A stretch of 64,000 nucleotides of DNA from SKHV01 sp963678565. GTDB lineage: Bacteria > Bacteroidota > Bacteroidia > Bacteroidales > Prolixibacteraceae. Numbering within the stretch: position 1 is the stretch's first letter; every line of letters begins with the position of its first letter. Shown piece by piece: positions 55,534 to 63,928 of the stretch. Both the position numbers and the translations under genes were made by a program. The stretch spans positions 2,170,001-2,234,000 of the forward strand of contig OY782875.1 of assembly GCA_963678565.1 (NCBI GenBank), written 5' to 3'. Below the pieces are notes generated by a model. The model made no database searches. It was not told the origin of the DNA and saw nothing but the letters and a program-made list of their open reading frames with translations.

Positions 55534-56445
55534 TTATTTATATATAGCATAATACTCTGTTGCAGAATAGCCACTAAAAAGTCCAACACCGTTTTCAATG
55601 TTTGAATAGAGTGAAGTTGGTTGCGCTCCTGAAGATTGAGTTTGTTGGTATGTTTTTAGGGATTCATTGTACAGTGCGATGTCTTTGTTGATGGAATAAA
55701 GTACCGTTAAAATAGTGTCTCCTTTGACTATGTCATTCACCGCTAAAGCTTCTTCAAATTTGGTTTGCAATAATAGTTGAACATTCAACTTTTCACCGTT
55801 GTGGCTCTCGTCTGAGATATCCATTCTAAGAATATTGTCAGCATCCTCGGGTAATCCTAATATACTGTTGTCGGTTTCAAATATATCACCAAATATAGGA
55901 TCAATATTAAAGAATCGTCTTGCTTTTTTATAACCATTATTCAAAGTGTAAAGTCGGATTGAGTAATAGTTTTCTTCTATAATGTCATCACTAAACTCAA
56001 TATTAAGTTTCAGGTAGGTATTGTTTAATTTTTCAATATAACTTACTGTGTCGATTAATGTTTTTGTTGGAATTTGTGTTGTCGCAAAGGTTGAATCATA
56101 TAATTCGTGATTTATTTTTAGCTCGTAGGTGTAGCCTTCTTTGATGATTTTATCAGATAGATACTGACAAGGATATTTCCCTTGTCTTAAGGTGTCAATT
56201 ACTATTTGATTTTCGAACAATAGAACAGTTGCATTGCTCAAACCATTTTGAAAATAGTAATCGGTTGCATTTACAATTGAATCGTTGATGCTAAGATTAG
56301 TAAATAAGTTGATTTCAACAGGATCGTTTTCTGAAAGAACTCCATCTACTACAATTTTTTTTGAATATTTGGTATCGAGAATGAAATTATTTTCACATGA
56401 AAATAATGTTACAACCAGGATTATATAAATAAGTTTCTTCATCAT
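55534..56445 (-). CDS. DUF4249 lipoprotein
   Basis: 303 aa. Lipoprotein signal MKKLIYIILVVTLFSCENN. Then KKIVVDGVLSENDPVEINLF, the N-terminal DUF4249 signature, and NATVLLFENQIVIDTLRQGKY, GYTYELKI. DUF4249 proteins accompany TonB-dependent receptors and are thought to be their surface lipoprotein partners. ATG lies 1 nt after the receptor's stop, so the two are one operon. Confidence 0.88.
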   Translation of the reverse strand: MMKKLIYIILVVTLFSCENNFILDTKYSKKIVVDGVLSENDPVEINLFTNLSINDSIVNATDYYFQNGLSNATVLLFENQIVIDTLRQGKYPCQYLSDKIIKEGYTYELKINHELYDSTFATTQIPTKTLIDTVSYIEKLNNTYLKLNIEFSDDIIEENYYSIRLYTLNNGYKKARRFFNIDPIFGDIFETDNSILGLPEDADNILRMDISDESHNGEKLNVQLLLQTKFEEALAVNDIVKGDTILTVLYSINKDIALYNESLKTYQQTQSSGAQPTSLYSNIENGVGLFSGYSATEYYAIYK

Positions 56446-56446
56446 T

Positions 56447-58774
56447 TTAGAATTTAAATCGGTAGGAAAAATAAGGTAGGAATGGTAATAAGCTATTGGT
56501 GCTAAATTTCGCCGGTGTTTGGTTTGAATCGTATGTTAAGAAATATGGATTCTTACGATTGTAGAGGTTATAAATTCCGAAACTAATTATTCTTGTTCCA
56601 TGTTTCAATTCTTTATAAATATTCGCACCAATATCTAATCGATGGTAGGCTGGCATTCGATAGTTATTTCGTGCACTGTAAATTAAATAAGGCTCGTCGC
56701 TATAGTTGGTTAGCGTAACACCGTACAGATAATATTTGCTTTCAGGAACTGTTACAGCACCACCAGTACCAAATATCCAAACTACATTTAAATCAATATT
56801 TTTTCTGATTTGATAATTACAATTGGTTTTTATTTCATGTCTGTGGTCATAAGTACTAGGAAACCAACTGCCATTGTTAATTTCTTCAAATTGACGTTCT
56901 GTTTTTGATAATGTATAAGCTACGTTGCCGTAAAACTTGTTAGAGGATTTTTCAATTAGCAGTTCTATTCCTTTTGACTTTCCTGAACCAGAGATAATTT
57001 TATTTTCCCAGTTTAAATTAATTGAGGAGAATCCTTCACCCACCTTATAATCGATTAAGTTGTAAAGGTTTTTATGATAAGCTGAGATCGAAATTTCGTA
57101 ACTGTTCCTATTATAATTAATGCTGATATTAAATTGCTCCGATTCTTTCGGTTTAAATGTTTTTGTTGAAGGAACCCATAAATCAATTGGCAAGTTGATT
57201 CCATAATTAGCCAATAAGAAAAGTGGTTGGTGCATTTTAGAGTAGCCAATATTGAAAGAAACTGGAAATTCTTTTTTTGCTGCTAATAAACTAACTCTTG
57301 GCTCTAAATAATCGTAGTTTGTATTGTCTATTGAATTTGATGAATATCGCAGACCAATAGTAGGGGATATTATATCGAAAAGTTTGAAGTTAGATGAGAT
57401 ATATGCTCCATATTGAATAGTGTTGTATGGAGTTGTAGTATAAATATTTTCAGTAGCATCATCAATATTCCTAGTTTTTTGTGTGTAGTTGGTACTGTTT
57501 CCAGTATCAAAAATATTCTTAGAGAAGAAACTGCCAAATTCTATTTGGGTTTGATTATTTATATAATATTTAGCATCCAATTTAAGGCTGTAGTTTTTAA
57601 TACTTGATGCATAATCATAATTTGACAAGGAATAAGAAAGGGAATCGGATGATATCTTTTCCTGACTTACGCCATAAGTATAGGTTGTTTTTGTGGAAGT
57701 CAAATTGCTGAATACTTTAGGAGACCATTGATGATGCCACCGAACAGCATAAGTTGAATTGCCCCAATTTAAGTTTGATTTATTGGCAAGTGTTGTATCT
57801 TGTTCCTCTTCACTATATGTTTTGTCTGAGCCATTGTAAGCACTAAAAAACAGTTTGTCTTTTGAACTGAAATTCCAACTTATTTTCCCAATCAAGTCGT
57901 AGAAATAATATCCTTTTTTATAATTCTCGTAATCAGGATGCTGAATTTTTTGAATTAAGGTTAGTGGTAAATCGAGGTATGTTCGTCTTGCTGAAAAAAG
58001 GAAAGACATTTTCTCTTTGATTATTGGACCTTCTAACAATAATTTTGAAGAAACTGCACCAATTGATACGTCTCCGTGATACTCATATTTATTTCCATCT
58101 TTTAAACGAAGATCGAGCACTGATGACGTTCTACCACCAAATTTTGATGGGAAATTTCCATTGTAAAATTGGATAGACTTAATCACATTGGGATCGAAAA
58201 CTGAAAAAAGGCCCCAAAGGTGACTTACATTAAAAATTGGAATGTCGTCGAGTAAAATTAAGTTACCATCGGTGCTGCCACCCCGAACCATTAACCCACC
58301 ATTGGCTTCATTGCAAGCTTGCACCCCCGGCAACAATTGAACAGCTTTGATAACATCGGGTTCGCCTAGCATTAAAGGGAGCTTTGCTATTTCTGAAGGG
58401 GAAAGTTCAAACATGTTATCTAAGTTGTTTAGAGTGAATTTATTCTGCTTGCCGGAAACTATTACCTCTCCGATATTTAAATCAGAAACCAGTTGAATGT
58501 TTATGGTAGTATCTCGTCTTAAATCAATTGAAATAGTATCTGGTTGGTATCCGATATAGGAAATTATTATGAGATGTTCACCTCTAGTTGCAGTATAGCT
58601 GTAGAAACCATATTCATTTGTTGCAGTTCCTGAGTTATCAGAAAACAGCGTTGCATTAATAAGTGTTTCTCCAGTCTCCTTGTCGGTAATAAAGCCCGAA
58701 ATTGTTATGTTCTGGGCAAATAGATTACTGTAAATAAGTGTTGCAATGGCAATTATAATAATATATTTTTTCAC
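56447..58774 (-). CDS. TonB-dependent outer-membrane receptor
   Basis: 775 aa; GTG start at 58774. Signal peptide to about residue 20 (IATLIYSNLFAQ), a carboxypeptidase-regulatory-like domain (ISGFITDKETGETLINATLF, residues 24-105), the plug (ELSPSEIAKLPLMLGEPDVI, NGGLMVRGGSTDGNLILLDD) and a 22-strand-type barrel ending LPFLPYFSYRFKF with terminal Phe. Imports a ligand across the outer membrane using TonB/ExbBD. Shorter than SusC (~1000 aa) and paired with DUF4249 instead of SusD. Very unusual cargo for an integron cassette. A hairpin (58792-58821) precedes it. Confidence 0.92.
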   Translation of the reverse strand: MKKYIIIIAIATLIYSNLFAQNITISGFITDKETGETLINATLFSDNSGTATNEYGFYSYTATRGEHLIIISYIGYQPDTISIDLRRDTTINIQLVSDLNIGEVIVSGKQNKFTLNNLDNMFELSPSEIAKLPLMLGEPDVIKAVQLLPGVQACNEANGGLMVRGGSTDGNLILLDDIPIFNVSHLWGLFSVFDPNVIKSIQFYNGNFPSKFGGRTSSVLDLRLKDGNKYEYHGDVSIGAVSSKLLLEGPIIKEKMSFLFSARRTYLDLPLTLIQKIQHPDYENYKKGYYFYDLIGKISWNFSSKDKLFFSAYNGSDKTYSEEEQDTTLANKSNLNWGNSTYAVRWHHQWSPKVFSNLTSTKTTYTYGVSQEKISSDSLSYSLSNYDYASSIKNYSLKLDAKYYINNQTQIEFGSFFSKNIFDTGNSTNYTQKTRNIDDATENIYTTTPYNTIQYGAYISSNFKLFDIISPTIGLRYSSNSIDNTNYDYLEPRVSLLAAKKEFPVSFNIGYSKMHQPLFLLANYGINLPIDLWVPSTKTFKPKESEQFNISINYNRNSYEISISAYHKNLYNLIDYKVGEGFSSINLNWENKIISGSGKSKGIELLIEKSSNKFYGNVAYTLSKTERQFEEINNGSWFPSTYDHRHEIKTNCNYQIRKNIDLNVVWIFGTGGAVTVPESKYYLYGVTLTNYSDEPYLIYSARNNYRMPAYHRLDIGANIYKELKHGTRIISFGIYNLYNRKNPYFLTYDSNQTPAKFSTNSLLPFLPYFSYRFKF

Positions 58775-58791
58775 AATTGTAAGTTATAAAT

Positions 58792-58821
58792 AAAGTAGGT
58801 GAGGTTTACCTTACCTACTTT
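58792..58821 (-). terminator. hairpin between lipoprotein and TonB receptor genes
   Basis: aaagtaggtgaggt-tt-accttacctacttt: 14-bp arms with one G-T pair, 2-nt centre, 7 bp after the upstream stop. No strong T-run follows on the minus strand, so it may be an attenuator, a processing site or an mRNA-stabilising stem rather than a full terminator. Confidence 0.5.
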
Positions 58822-58828
58822 AGATTTA

Positions 58829-59656
58829 TTAGTATTGTAAACAAGGACCAACACATTCTATTTGTCTCCATCTAATAGACGTTACTTGATTATCCCAGCT
58901 AACTTTTTTTAATCCAAAAAACTTTGTGTACATAATTCTGTTTGAAAAGTATGTTAGTTGACTAATATCTGTCCCTCGATAACCATCATCTTGATTTGAG
59001 TCACCATGACCATTTACAGATGAAGGCCTGGAATATATTGTCCAGTCGTATCCTGAAAACTTGCTAGTACTATATAATTGGATTTCAACTTCCATTCCTG
59101 TGTAATTTAGTATTTGAATAGAACTCATCATGTCATGAAAATTTGTTCCATTAACGTAAGATAGATTCGGAAATCCATCCCAGTCCCCTGTGTTATAGTG
59201 AGTCGGTGTGATCCCATCATTGGGATCGGTGGCATCAAACATCATATTATTAAAACCTCCGTTTTTATAACATCTAATATATAATGGATGCCATGCTTTA
59301 GTTTGAACTTTATCTCCAAGTAAATCTTTTCGTATTGTTTTTAAATAATCTTCTTTATCGGCAGAAGAGTCAAACACATAGGTGTAATCTTCTTTATCAG
59401 TAAAGGTTAAAATAGATAAACTCTCACTACTAAGAACTTTCATCAAATCTATAAATTCTGGAGTTGTCGTGTCATTTAAAAATTCAATATTGTCATTATT
59501 GTCGACATTGTATTCTAATAGAGTTTCAGTGCCATTATATACGTAATATTCAGAATATTCGGGGGGAGTTTCTAACAGCGAAACTTCATCTGTATTATCA
59601 CAATTTGTAAAAAAAAGTATGGTGAATGAAATAATTAATAATTGAAATTTTTTCAT
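58829..59656 (-). CDS. lipoprotein upstream of the TonB receptor
   Basis: 275 aa. Lipoprotein signal MKKFQLLIISFTILFFTNCDN. The C-terminal half is Trp/Tyr/Gly-rich (TAKWHPLYIRCYKNGGFNN read as TKAWHPLYIRCY; NTGDWDGFPNLSYVNG; YSRPSSVNGHGDSNQDDGY) and ends WRQIECVGPCLQY with two Cys that could form a disulfide. No family recognised. As first gene of the operon it could be a secreted binding protein or the exported substrate of the system. Confidence 0.68.
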   Translation of the reverse strand: MKKFQLLIISFTILFFTNCDNTDEVSLLETPPEYSEYYVYNGTETLLEYNVDNNDNIEFLNDTTTPEFIDLMKVLSSESLSILTFTDKEDYTYVFDSSADKEDYLKTIRKDLLGDKVQTKAWHPLYIRCYKNGGFNNMMFDATDPNDGITPTHYNTGDWDGFPNLSYVNGTNFHDMMSSIQILNYTGMEVEIQLYSTSKFSGYDWTIYSRPSSVNGHGDSNQDDGYRGTDISQLTYFSNRIMYTKFFGLKKVSWDNQVTSIRWRQIECVGPCLQY

Positions 59657-60135
59657 AATGTTTAAATTTGATGCGGAAGTTGCAACTTCCAGTTAATTAA
59701 TTTAATATTTAAGGCGACATAATTTTAGGATTGTGTTGCCTTTTTTCTGCCAATGAAAAAGCAATACTCAAGACAATCCTATAGGTGAATTTGTATCTAC
59801 ATAAGAAAGGAGTGTTAGTTTGTTTTTTAATAAGGGTGAATATACTAATGTGGAAAAATAATACAAAGAAATAATAAATAAAATTAAAATTAAGGTGCAT
59901 TGCAGAAATAACTCTTTTAAAAACGTCGGGATGATTGTGCTGGTCGTTTTTAAATGTGTTGTTTGTGCGTTGGAGTTTAGTTGAAATACTCTACCCAAAT
60001 ATTAACTGCCTGTAAAGGCAGAAGCGGGCGGGATAATAAATTTTCATCTAGCCGCAGTGGCGTTTCTTAAAAGTGTTTTTATCAGAATTAGATGTTAGAA
60101 ATAGGAGTTAATAATTTTAAAAAAAGCCTTGTTGC
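59657..60135 (-). other. leader region of giant cassette 2, no gene supported
   Basis: 479 bp upstream of the lipoprotein gene. Two short overlapping minus frames (59709-59900 and 59768-59998) are hydrophobic but low-complexity and not supported. The region from about 59930 to 60060 is homologous to the leader of giant cassette 1 (tttttaaatgtgttgtttgt, cccaaatattaactgcc) and may hold the promoter. Confidence 0.5.
60006..60021 (+). repeat. GNRA-type hairpin at left end of giant cassette 2
   Basis: ctgcct-gtaa-aggcag followed by aagcgggcgg; compensatory partner of the hairpin at 50108-50123. Confidence 0.6.
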
Positions 60136-60262
60136 TAACGGTAAATTGTATGTTGTCGGTGCGGATTTCGAAGAGCGTTTTTGTCGGTCGACAAAAATGC
60201 TAGAGAAAGGAGCAGAGGCAACAAATAAAGCAGCTCACCGTACTGCAATATACAAATTGTTG
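60136..60262 (-). repeat. attC-46 recombination site
   Basis: Family I (tip gtcggtcgac). Left flank ccttgttgcTAAC closes giant cassette 2; right core GTTGtgccc. Confidence 0.9.
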
Positions 60263-60272
60263 TGCCCAGTTG

Positions 60273-61223
60273 TTATTCCTCAATGTCAAAAATACTGAAA
60301 CCATGTACGTTATAAATTCCTGATGGATGCTCCTGTGGATTAATATTCACTTCCTTAATTTCATCAATCCTAATTGAATCTTTAAGAATTGGTGCAGATT
60401 CATATTCCTTAATTAATTCAATCGCTTTCTCATGGCTTTCTGCAACAATTTCGTAGGAACTATAAAATCCGAACTTTTTATCGTCCTCACTCTCTCCAAG
60501 CCAGTCTCCAGTCAAAAGAATCCGAAAGTATTTGTTGTCATTGGAATATTCATTATCAATCTCCCGAATTAACCAATATGTTTGTGGATTAAATCTATCG
60601 TAAATCAATGATTGTTTAATCAATTCTTTCGCCTTTGAAATATTATCAGTTTTCCAAAATGCTAATGCATAGAAATATAATATTAATGACAAATCTTGAT
60701 AATCCGAATCTGAAATATTTGAGATTATCTCCTTATCATTTTCCAATGAATCCAATACTGCTTGATAATCTTCATTTGTAATTAAAATCGATAGTTTAAC
60801 TCGCAATTTCTTAATGCTGTATCTATCATTTGACACCTTATCAATTATCTCGGTGGCATTCTCAAGTTTGCCCCAACGATTAAATAGAATTGCAATGTTT
60901 ATATTTATATAATCCTTGTCTGCATTATTTTGCTTAAGTGATTTCTTGAAGGAATCCAAAGCATTATCATACTCTTCATTGTCAGATTGGTAATTTCCAA
61001 GTCTCATCCAAAGAATCCAATCATTTGAATATCGTTTCAATCCAGCAGTGAGGGTCTTCATACACTTGTCTGTTTTATCCTGCTCATCATAAATCGTAGC
61101 CAACAGATAATATCCATCTATGATTTTTTTACGAACCAGTTCTTTAGATAATTTTTTCGCGTTCTTATAATCAAAAACCTCAATCAGTTCGTTAATCTCT
61201 TGTATTACACTTTCAATATCCAT
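60273..61223 (-). CDS. TPR-repeat protein
   Basis: 316 aa from ATG 61223 (MDIESVIQEINELIEVFDYK); the frame continues 45 codons upstream only through attC-47. Residues 1-235 are TPR/solenoid repeats (YYLLATIYDEQDKTDKCMKT, WILWMRLGNYQSDNEEYDNA, INIAILFNRWGKLENATEII). The C-terminal ~70 aa form a separate domain (FRILLTGDWLGESEDDKKFG, HEKAIELIKEYE). Cytoplasmic scaffold or adaptor. Confidence 0.72.
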   Translation of the reverse strand: MDIESVIQEINELIEVFDYKNAKKLSKELVRKKIIDGYYLLATIYDEQDKTDKCMKTLTAGLKRYSNDWILWMRLGNYQSDNEEYDNALDSFKKSLKQNNADKDYININIAILFNRWGKLENATEIIDKVSNDRYSIKKLRVKLSILITNEDYQAVLDSLENDKEIISNISDSDYQDLSLILYFYALAFWKTDNISKAKELIKQSLIYDRFNPQTYWLIREIDNEYSNDNKYFRILLTGDWLGESEDDKKFGFYSSYEIVAESHEKAIELIKEYESAPILKDSIRIDEIKEVNINPQEHPSGIYNVHGFSIFDIEE

Positions 61224-61261
61224 TTGTTTATTTGATGTAGCTACGTTCTTGCAATTGGGCA

Positions 61262-61388
61262 CAACGGAAAATTGTATGTTGTCGGTGCGGAATTCGGAGC
61301 TCGTTCCTGTCCGCAAGGACGGAACGATTTTGCGAGAATCCAGCGAACGACACACCACGAACCCCGCAATGCAATTTACAATTTGTTG
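61262..61388 (-). repeat. attC-47 recombination site
   Basis: Family V tip with family I outer arm on the left (ttgtatgttgtcggtgcgg) and a family V right arm: a chimeric site. Left flank gggcaCAAC matches GTTGtgccc; right core GTTGtgcgtag. Confidence 0.9.
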
Positions 61389-61399
61389 TGCGTAGTGTT

Positions 61400-62209
61400 T
61401 TAAAAGATTGTTTTTATCATACTCTCAACGCCGCTTATTAATTCTTCAACTTCATCTTTACTTGGTTCTTTACTTTTATTATGGTCACAAAGATTTCTTA
61501 AGTCTCCAAGGTGCTGTATCTTTCTCCAAGTTGGAGTTTCATAAACTTCACCAGTTTTCAATTTGTCATTGAAGTCAGAAATCGATGGATTCTTTTTTAA
61601 AATTCTTATTTGATGATTTTTGCAGACTTGTCCTAGGTGTTTTTCTAAAACAACACCAGCAATAGCACCTGCTCCACGTACAAATCCTTTCTTATTTAAT
61701 TCCTTTGCAGAGTCTAATTCCGAATCGAAAATGTCAGCTTGTGTTAATTGCTGGATGTCAAATAGTGTACTCTCAAATCTTTTCTTAATTGATTTTACAA
61801 TTTCGAGCTGCTGTTCAAATTGGTTAACCGCAGCCTCTGGGCCAACTTTTTTTGTTTGGGTGTAACCACCAGTAGTTACTGTCAAATTTTGAAGATAATC
61901 TTCTATAACATAATTGCCATATTCAATTGATTTTCTTGTCTTAGGCTTTTCATAAAGTTTCGTAAAGTCCGATACCCTGTCAGGTAACAATTGTCTTAAC
62001 AAAACAAGAGATTCCGAATACCACGTTTGATAGTTTAGTTTAAATGGTTTAAGTTTTTTTACTAACTTTTCGTATCCATCTTTCAGTGTTGGTTTTAGTT
62101 GTTTTTCAAACTCTTCTGGATAACTCTCATATTTTATAGTATAATCCAAAATTTGACCATCAGAAATTAACTTCTCTAAATCGTCTTTATATTTCTCTAA
62201 GTTTTTCAT
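61400..62209 (-). CDS. HEPN-like hypothetical protein
   Basis: 269 aa. N-terminal two thirds helical (YESYPEEFEKQLKPTL; QFEQQLEIVKSIKKRFES). The C-terminal block GFVRGAGAIAGVVLEKHLGQ, then WRKIQHLGDLRNLCDHNKSK with R238-x4-H243, matches HEPN-type helical bundles, which in conflict systems act as RNases. Single-gene cassette directly downstream of an A copy. Confidence 0.68.
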   Translation of the reverse strand: MKNLEKYKDDLEKLISDGQILDYTIKYESYPEEFEKQLKPTLKDGYEKLVKKLKPFKLNYQTWYSESLVLLRQLLPDRVSDFTKLYEKPKTRKSIEYGNYVIEDYLQNLTVTTGGYTQTKKVGPEAAVNQFEQQLEIVKSIKKRFESTLFDIQQLTQADIFDSELDSAKELNKKGFVRGAGAIAGVVLEKHLGQVCKNHQIRILKKNPSISDFNDKLKTGEVYETPTWRKIQHLGDLRNLCDHNKSKEPSKDEVEELISGVESMIKTIF

Positions 62210-62247
62210 ATTAACTTATATTTGGAGTAGTTCCTCAATATTACGCA

Positions 62248-62374
62248 CAACGGAAAATTGTATGTTGTCGGTGCGGAATTCGAAGAGCGTTTTTGTCGAC
62301 CGACAAAAATGCTAGAGAAAGGAGCAGAGGCAACAGTTTTAGCAGTTCACCGTACTGCAATATACAAATTGTTA
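62248..62374 (-). repeat. attC-48 recombination site
   Basis: Family I. Left flank acgcaCAAC matches GTTGtgcgt; right core GTTAcaagca. Confidence 0.9.
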
Positions 62375-62924
62375 CAAGCAGTTAATAAAAAACTGCCTAC
62401 AACTTATTTTATGCTTAGTAACTAAAAGTTGTGTACAGGCGAGCTTTTTTGTTTGATTTTTATACTGACGTTTTTAAAATATTTACACTTAACTCACAAA
62501 AACAAGTAGTTGATTCTAAAAAGCTAAAGTGTCACAACAAATAAGTGTTGTTTGTTTATTTATCGACAATAAGATTAAACAACCAAGAAAGAACTACGAT
62601 TAAGAGCTTAAGAAAGCGCGGGGCGAACTTGTCCACAAGCACAAGGCAGTTTTTAGCTTTGAATGAAACTGCGGAATAAAGTTGCTCTTTTATCGAACTC
62701 GGATTTAAGTTTATAAAAAGTAGGGCGACTTAATTTATTATTTGTAATTGGACTTATCTTAAACGTAAACAATACTTTGTTTGCACCTAAAAGCAACAAA
62801 GCACTGAATGCAAACTGAATAAATGCTAGATCAAATTAAGTTGCCCGACATGGATTAAAAGTTGAAAAGAGCAATTTCTCCGACAAAACTTAGAGCAGCA
62901 ATTACAAAAAAAACTAATTGCTTG
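62375..62924 (-). repeat. gene-less repeat cassette A, copy 10
   Basis: 550 bp; hairpin at 62393-62438, weakened by gtacag for gtgcag. Shorter than the other copies through a 19-bp deletion after ttataaaaagt, between short direct repeats (agt) that flank gctgaacatgaaatagag elsewhere. Confidence 0.88.
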
Positions 62925-63050
62925 TAACGGTAAATTGTATGAGTAGTGGCAGATTGCGTGGTACTTCCCTGTCAAACCGCTACACAGTTTGAGCGGGCTA
63001 CAAACTTTGATATTTACCACATCACCTGCCATTACTTATACAAAATGTTG
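62925..63050 (-). repeat. attC-49 recombination site
   Basis: Family II. Right core GTTGtgtggcg pairs with tgccacaCAAC before attC-50. Confidence 0.9.
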
Positions 63051-63061
63051 TGTGGCGTTTT

Positions 63062-63898
63062 TTATTCTGTCCAGTTCTCTAGTCTTTTATCGTAAAATAC
63101 TTCTATTCGAATTTTTTCCGTATAAGGCTGTCCGTTCCATTTAATAATATCAAATTGCATTGATTCAAGATGTTTTAATAATTTGGCAGTACATTCTTTA
63201 AACTCGTTAGCGTATTCTATATTTTCTTCTTCTGAATCAAACGTTGGAACTAATTCAACGTTACTTATTTTTCCTTTATCATCAATCGTAATCCAGTACT
63301 CGTCATCACAACCACAATCCGATAGATTCTTCCAGTCAAGTTTTTTAATTTTCTTAAAAATCCGATTTGTCACTTTCTTTCTATCAAGTCGAGATATTCC
63401 GTGTGGCACTTTTATGTAGTTGTCAACTATTTCTTGGGATTTTAAGCATCCGTTTTCAAATTGATAAACTTCTGATTTTAGATAATTATGACTAAATACT
63501 CCGTCGTACTTTAATAATTTGTCTTTACCAATCGACAAATATGAGCTATACCAATACGCAAAAACTTTTCCATTTTCAAAATGCTCTGGGAATGTATTTT
63601 TTAAAATTGTCTCCGAGTTTGAATTGTTTTTAAGCCCCACTAAATAAAGCTTTTTATTAATTATCTGCCAATATGCTTGATATCCTCGCCATAAATTAAA
63701 AGAGAAACCAAATTCTAAGGAATCTGATTGTAGATTGTTAAAAAACCTTTTCTGAGTCAGTGAGTCCAAACTATGCAAAGGCAAATGGTATAATGATATA
63801 GTGTCTTGACCAATAATTAAAAAGTCAGGAGATTGAGGACTTGCTTTTAAATCTACAAATCCGATTAGTAATATTAAAGTCAAAATAAATCTATTCAT
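63062..63898 (-). CDS. secreted hypothetical protein, TonB-C-like ending
   Basis: 278 aa. Signal peptide MNRFILTLILLIGFVDLKAS. The C-terminal ~90 aa include DCGCDDEYWITIDDKGKISN and LLKHLESMQFDIIKWNGQPYTE, resembling the TonB C-terminal fold used as a periplasmic binding module. The middle is unassigned. Single-gene cassette. Confidence 0.65.
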   Translation of the reverse strand: MNRFILTLILLIGFVDLKASPQSPDFLIIGQDTISLYHLPLHSLDSLTQKRFFNNLQSDSLEFGFSFNLWRGYQAYWQIINKKLYLVGLKNNSNSETILKNTFPEHFENGKVFAYWYSSYLSIGKDKLLKYDGVFSHNYLKSEVYQFENGCLKSQEIVDNYIKVPHGISRLDRKKVTNRIFKKIKKLDWKNLSDCGCDDEYWITIDDKGKISNVELVPTFDSEEENIEYANEFKECTAKLLKHLESMQFDIIKWNGQPYTEKIRIEVFYDKRLENWTE

Positions 63899-63928
63899 TC
63901 TCGTTTGTCTCTGTCGTTAAATGCCACA

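Larger units (their letters stand above)
55068..60135 (-). other. giant cassette 2 (5.1 kb)
   Basis: Interval between attC-45 and attC-46 with matching ends (GTTAgcaactggg / ccttgttgcTAAC) and no attC inside. Cargo in transcription order: lipoprotein, TonB-dependent receptor, DUF4249 lipoprotein, and a decayed gene. About 140 bp at the right and 130 bp at the left are homologous to giant cassette 1. Confidence 0.7.

Noticed and set aside
2434..63900. Regularly spaced repeats raised the question of a CRISPR array.
   Set aside because: Repeats are ~126 bp, spacing 0.5-5 kb, and the intervening sequence is genes.
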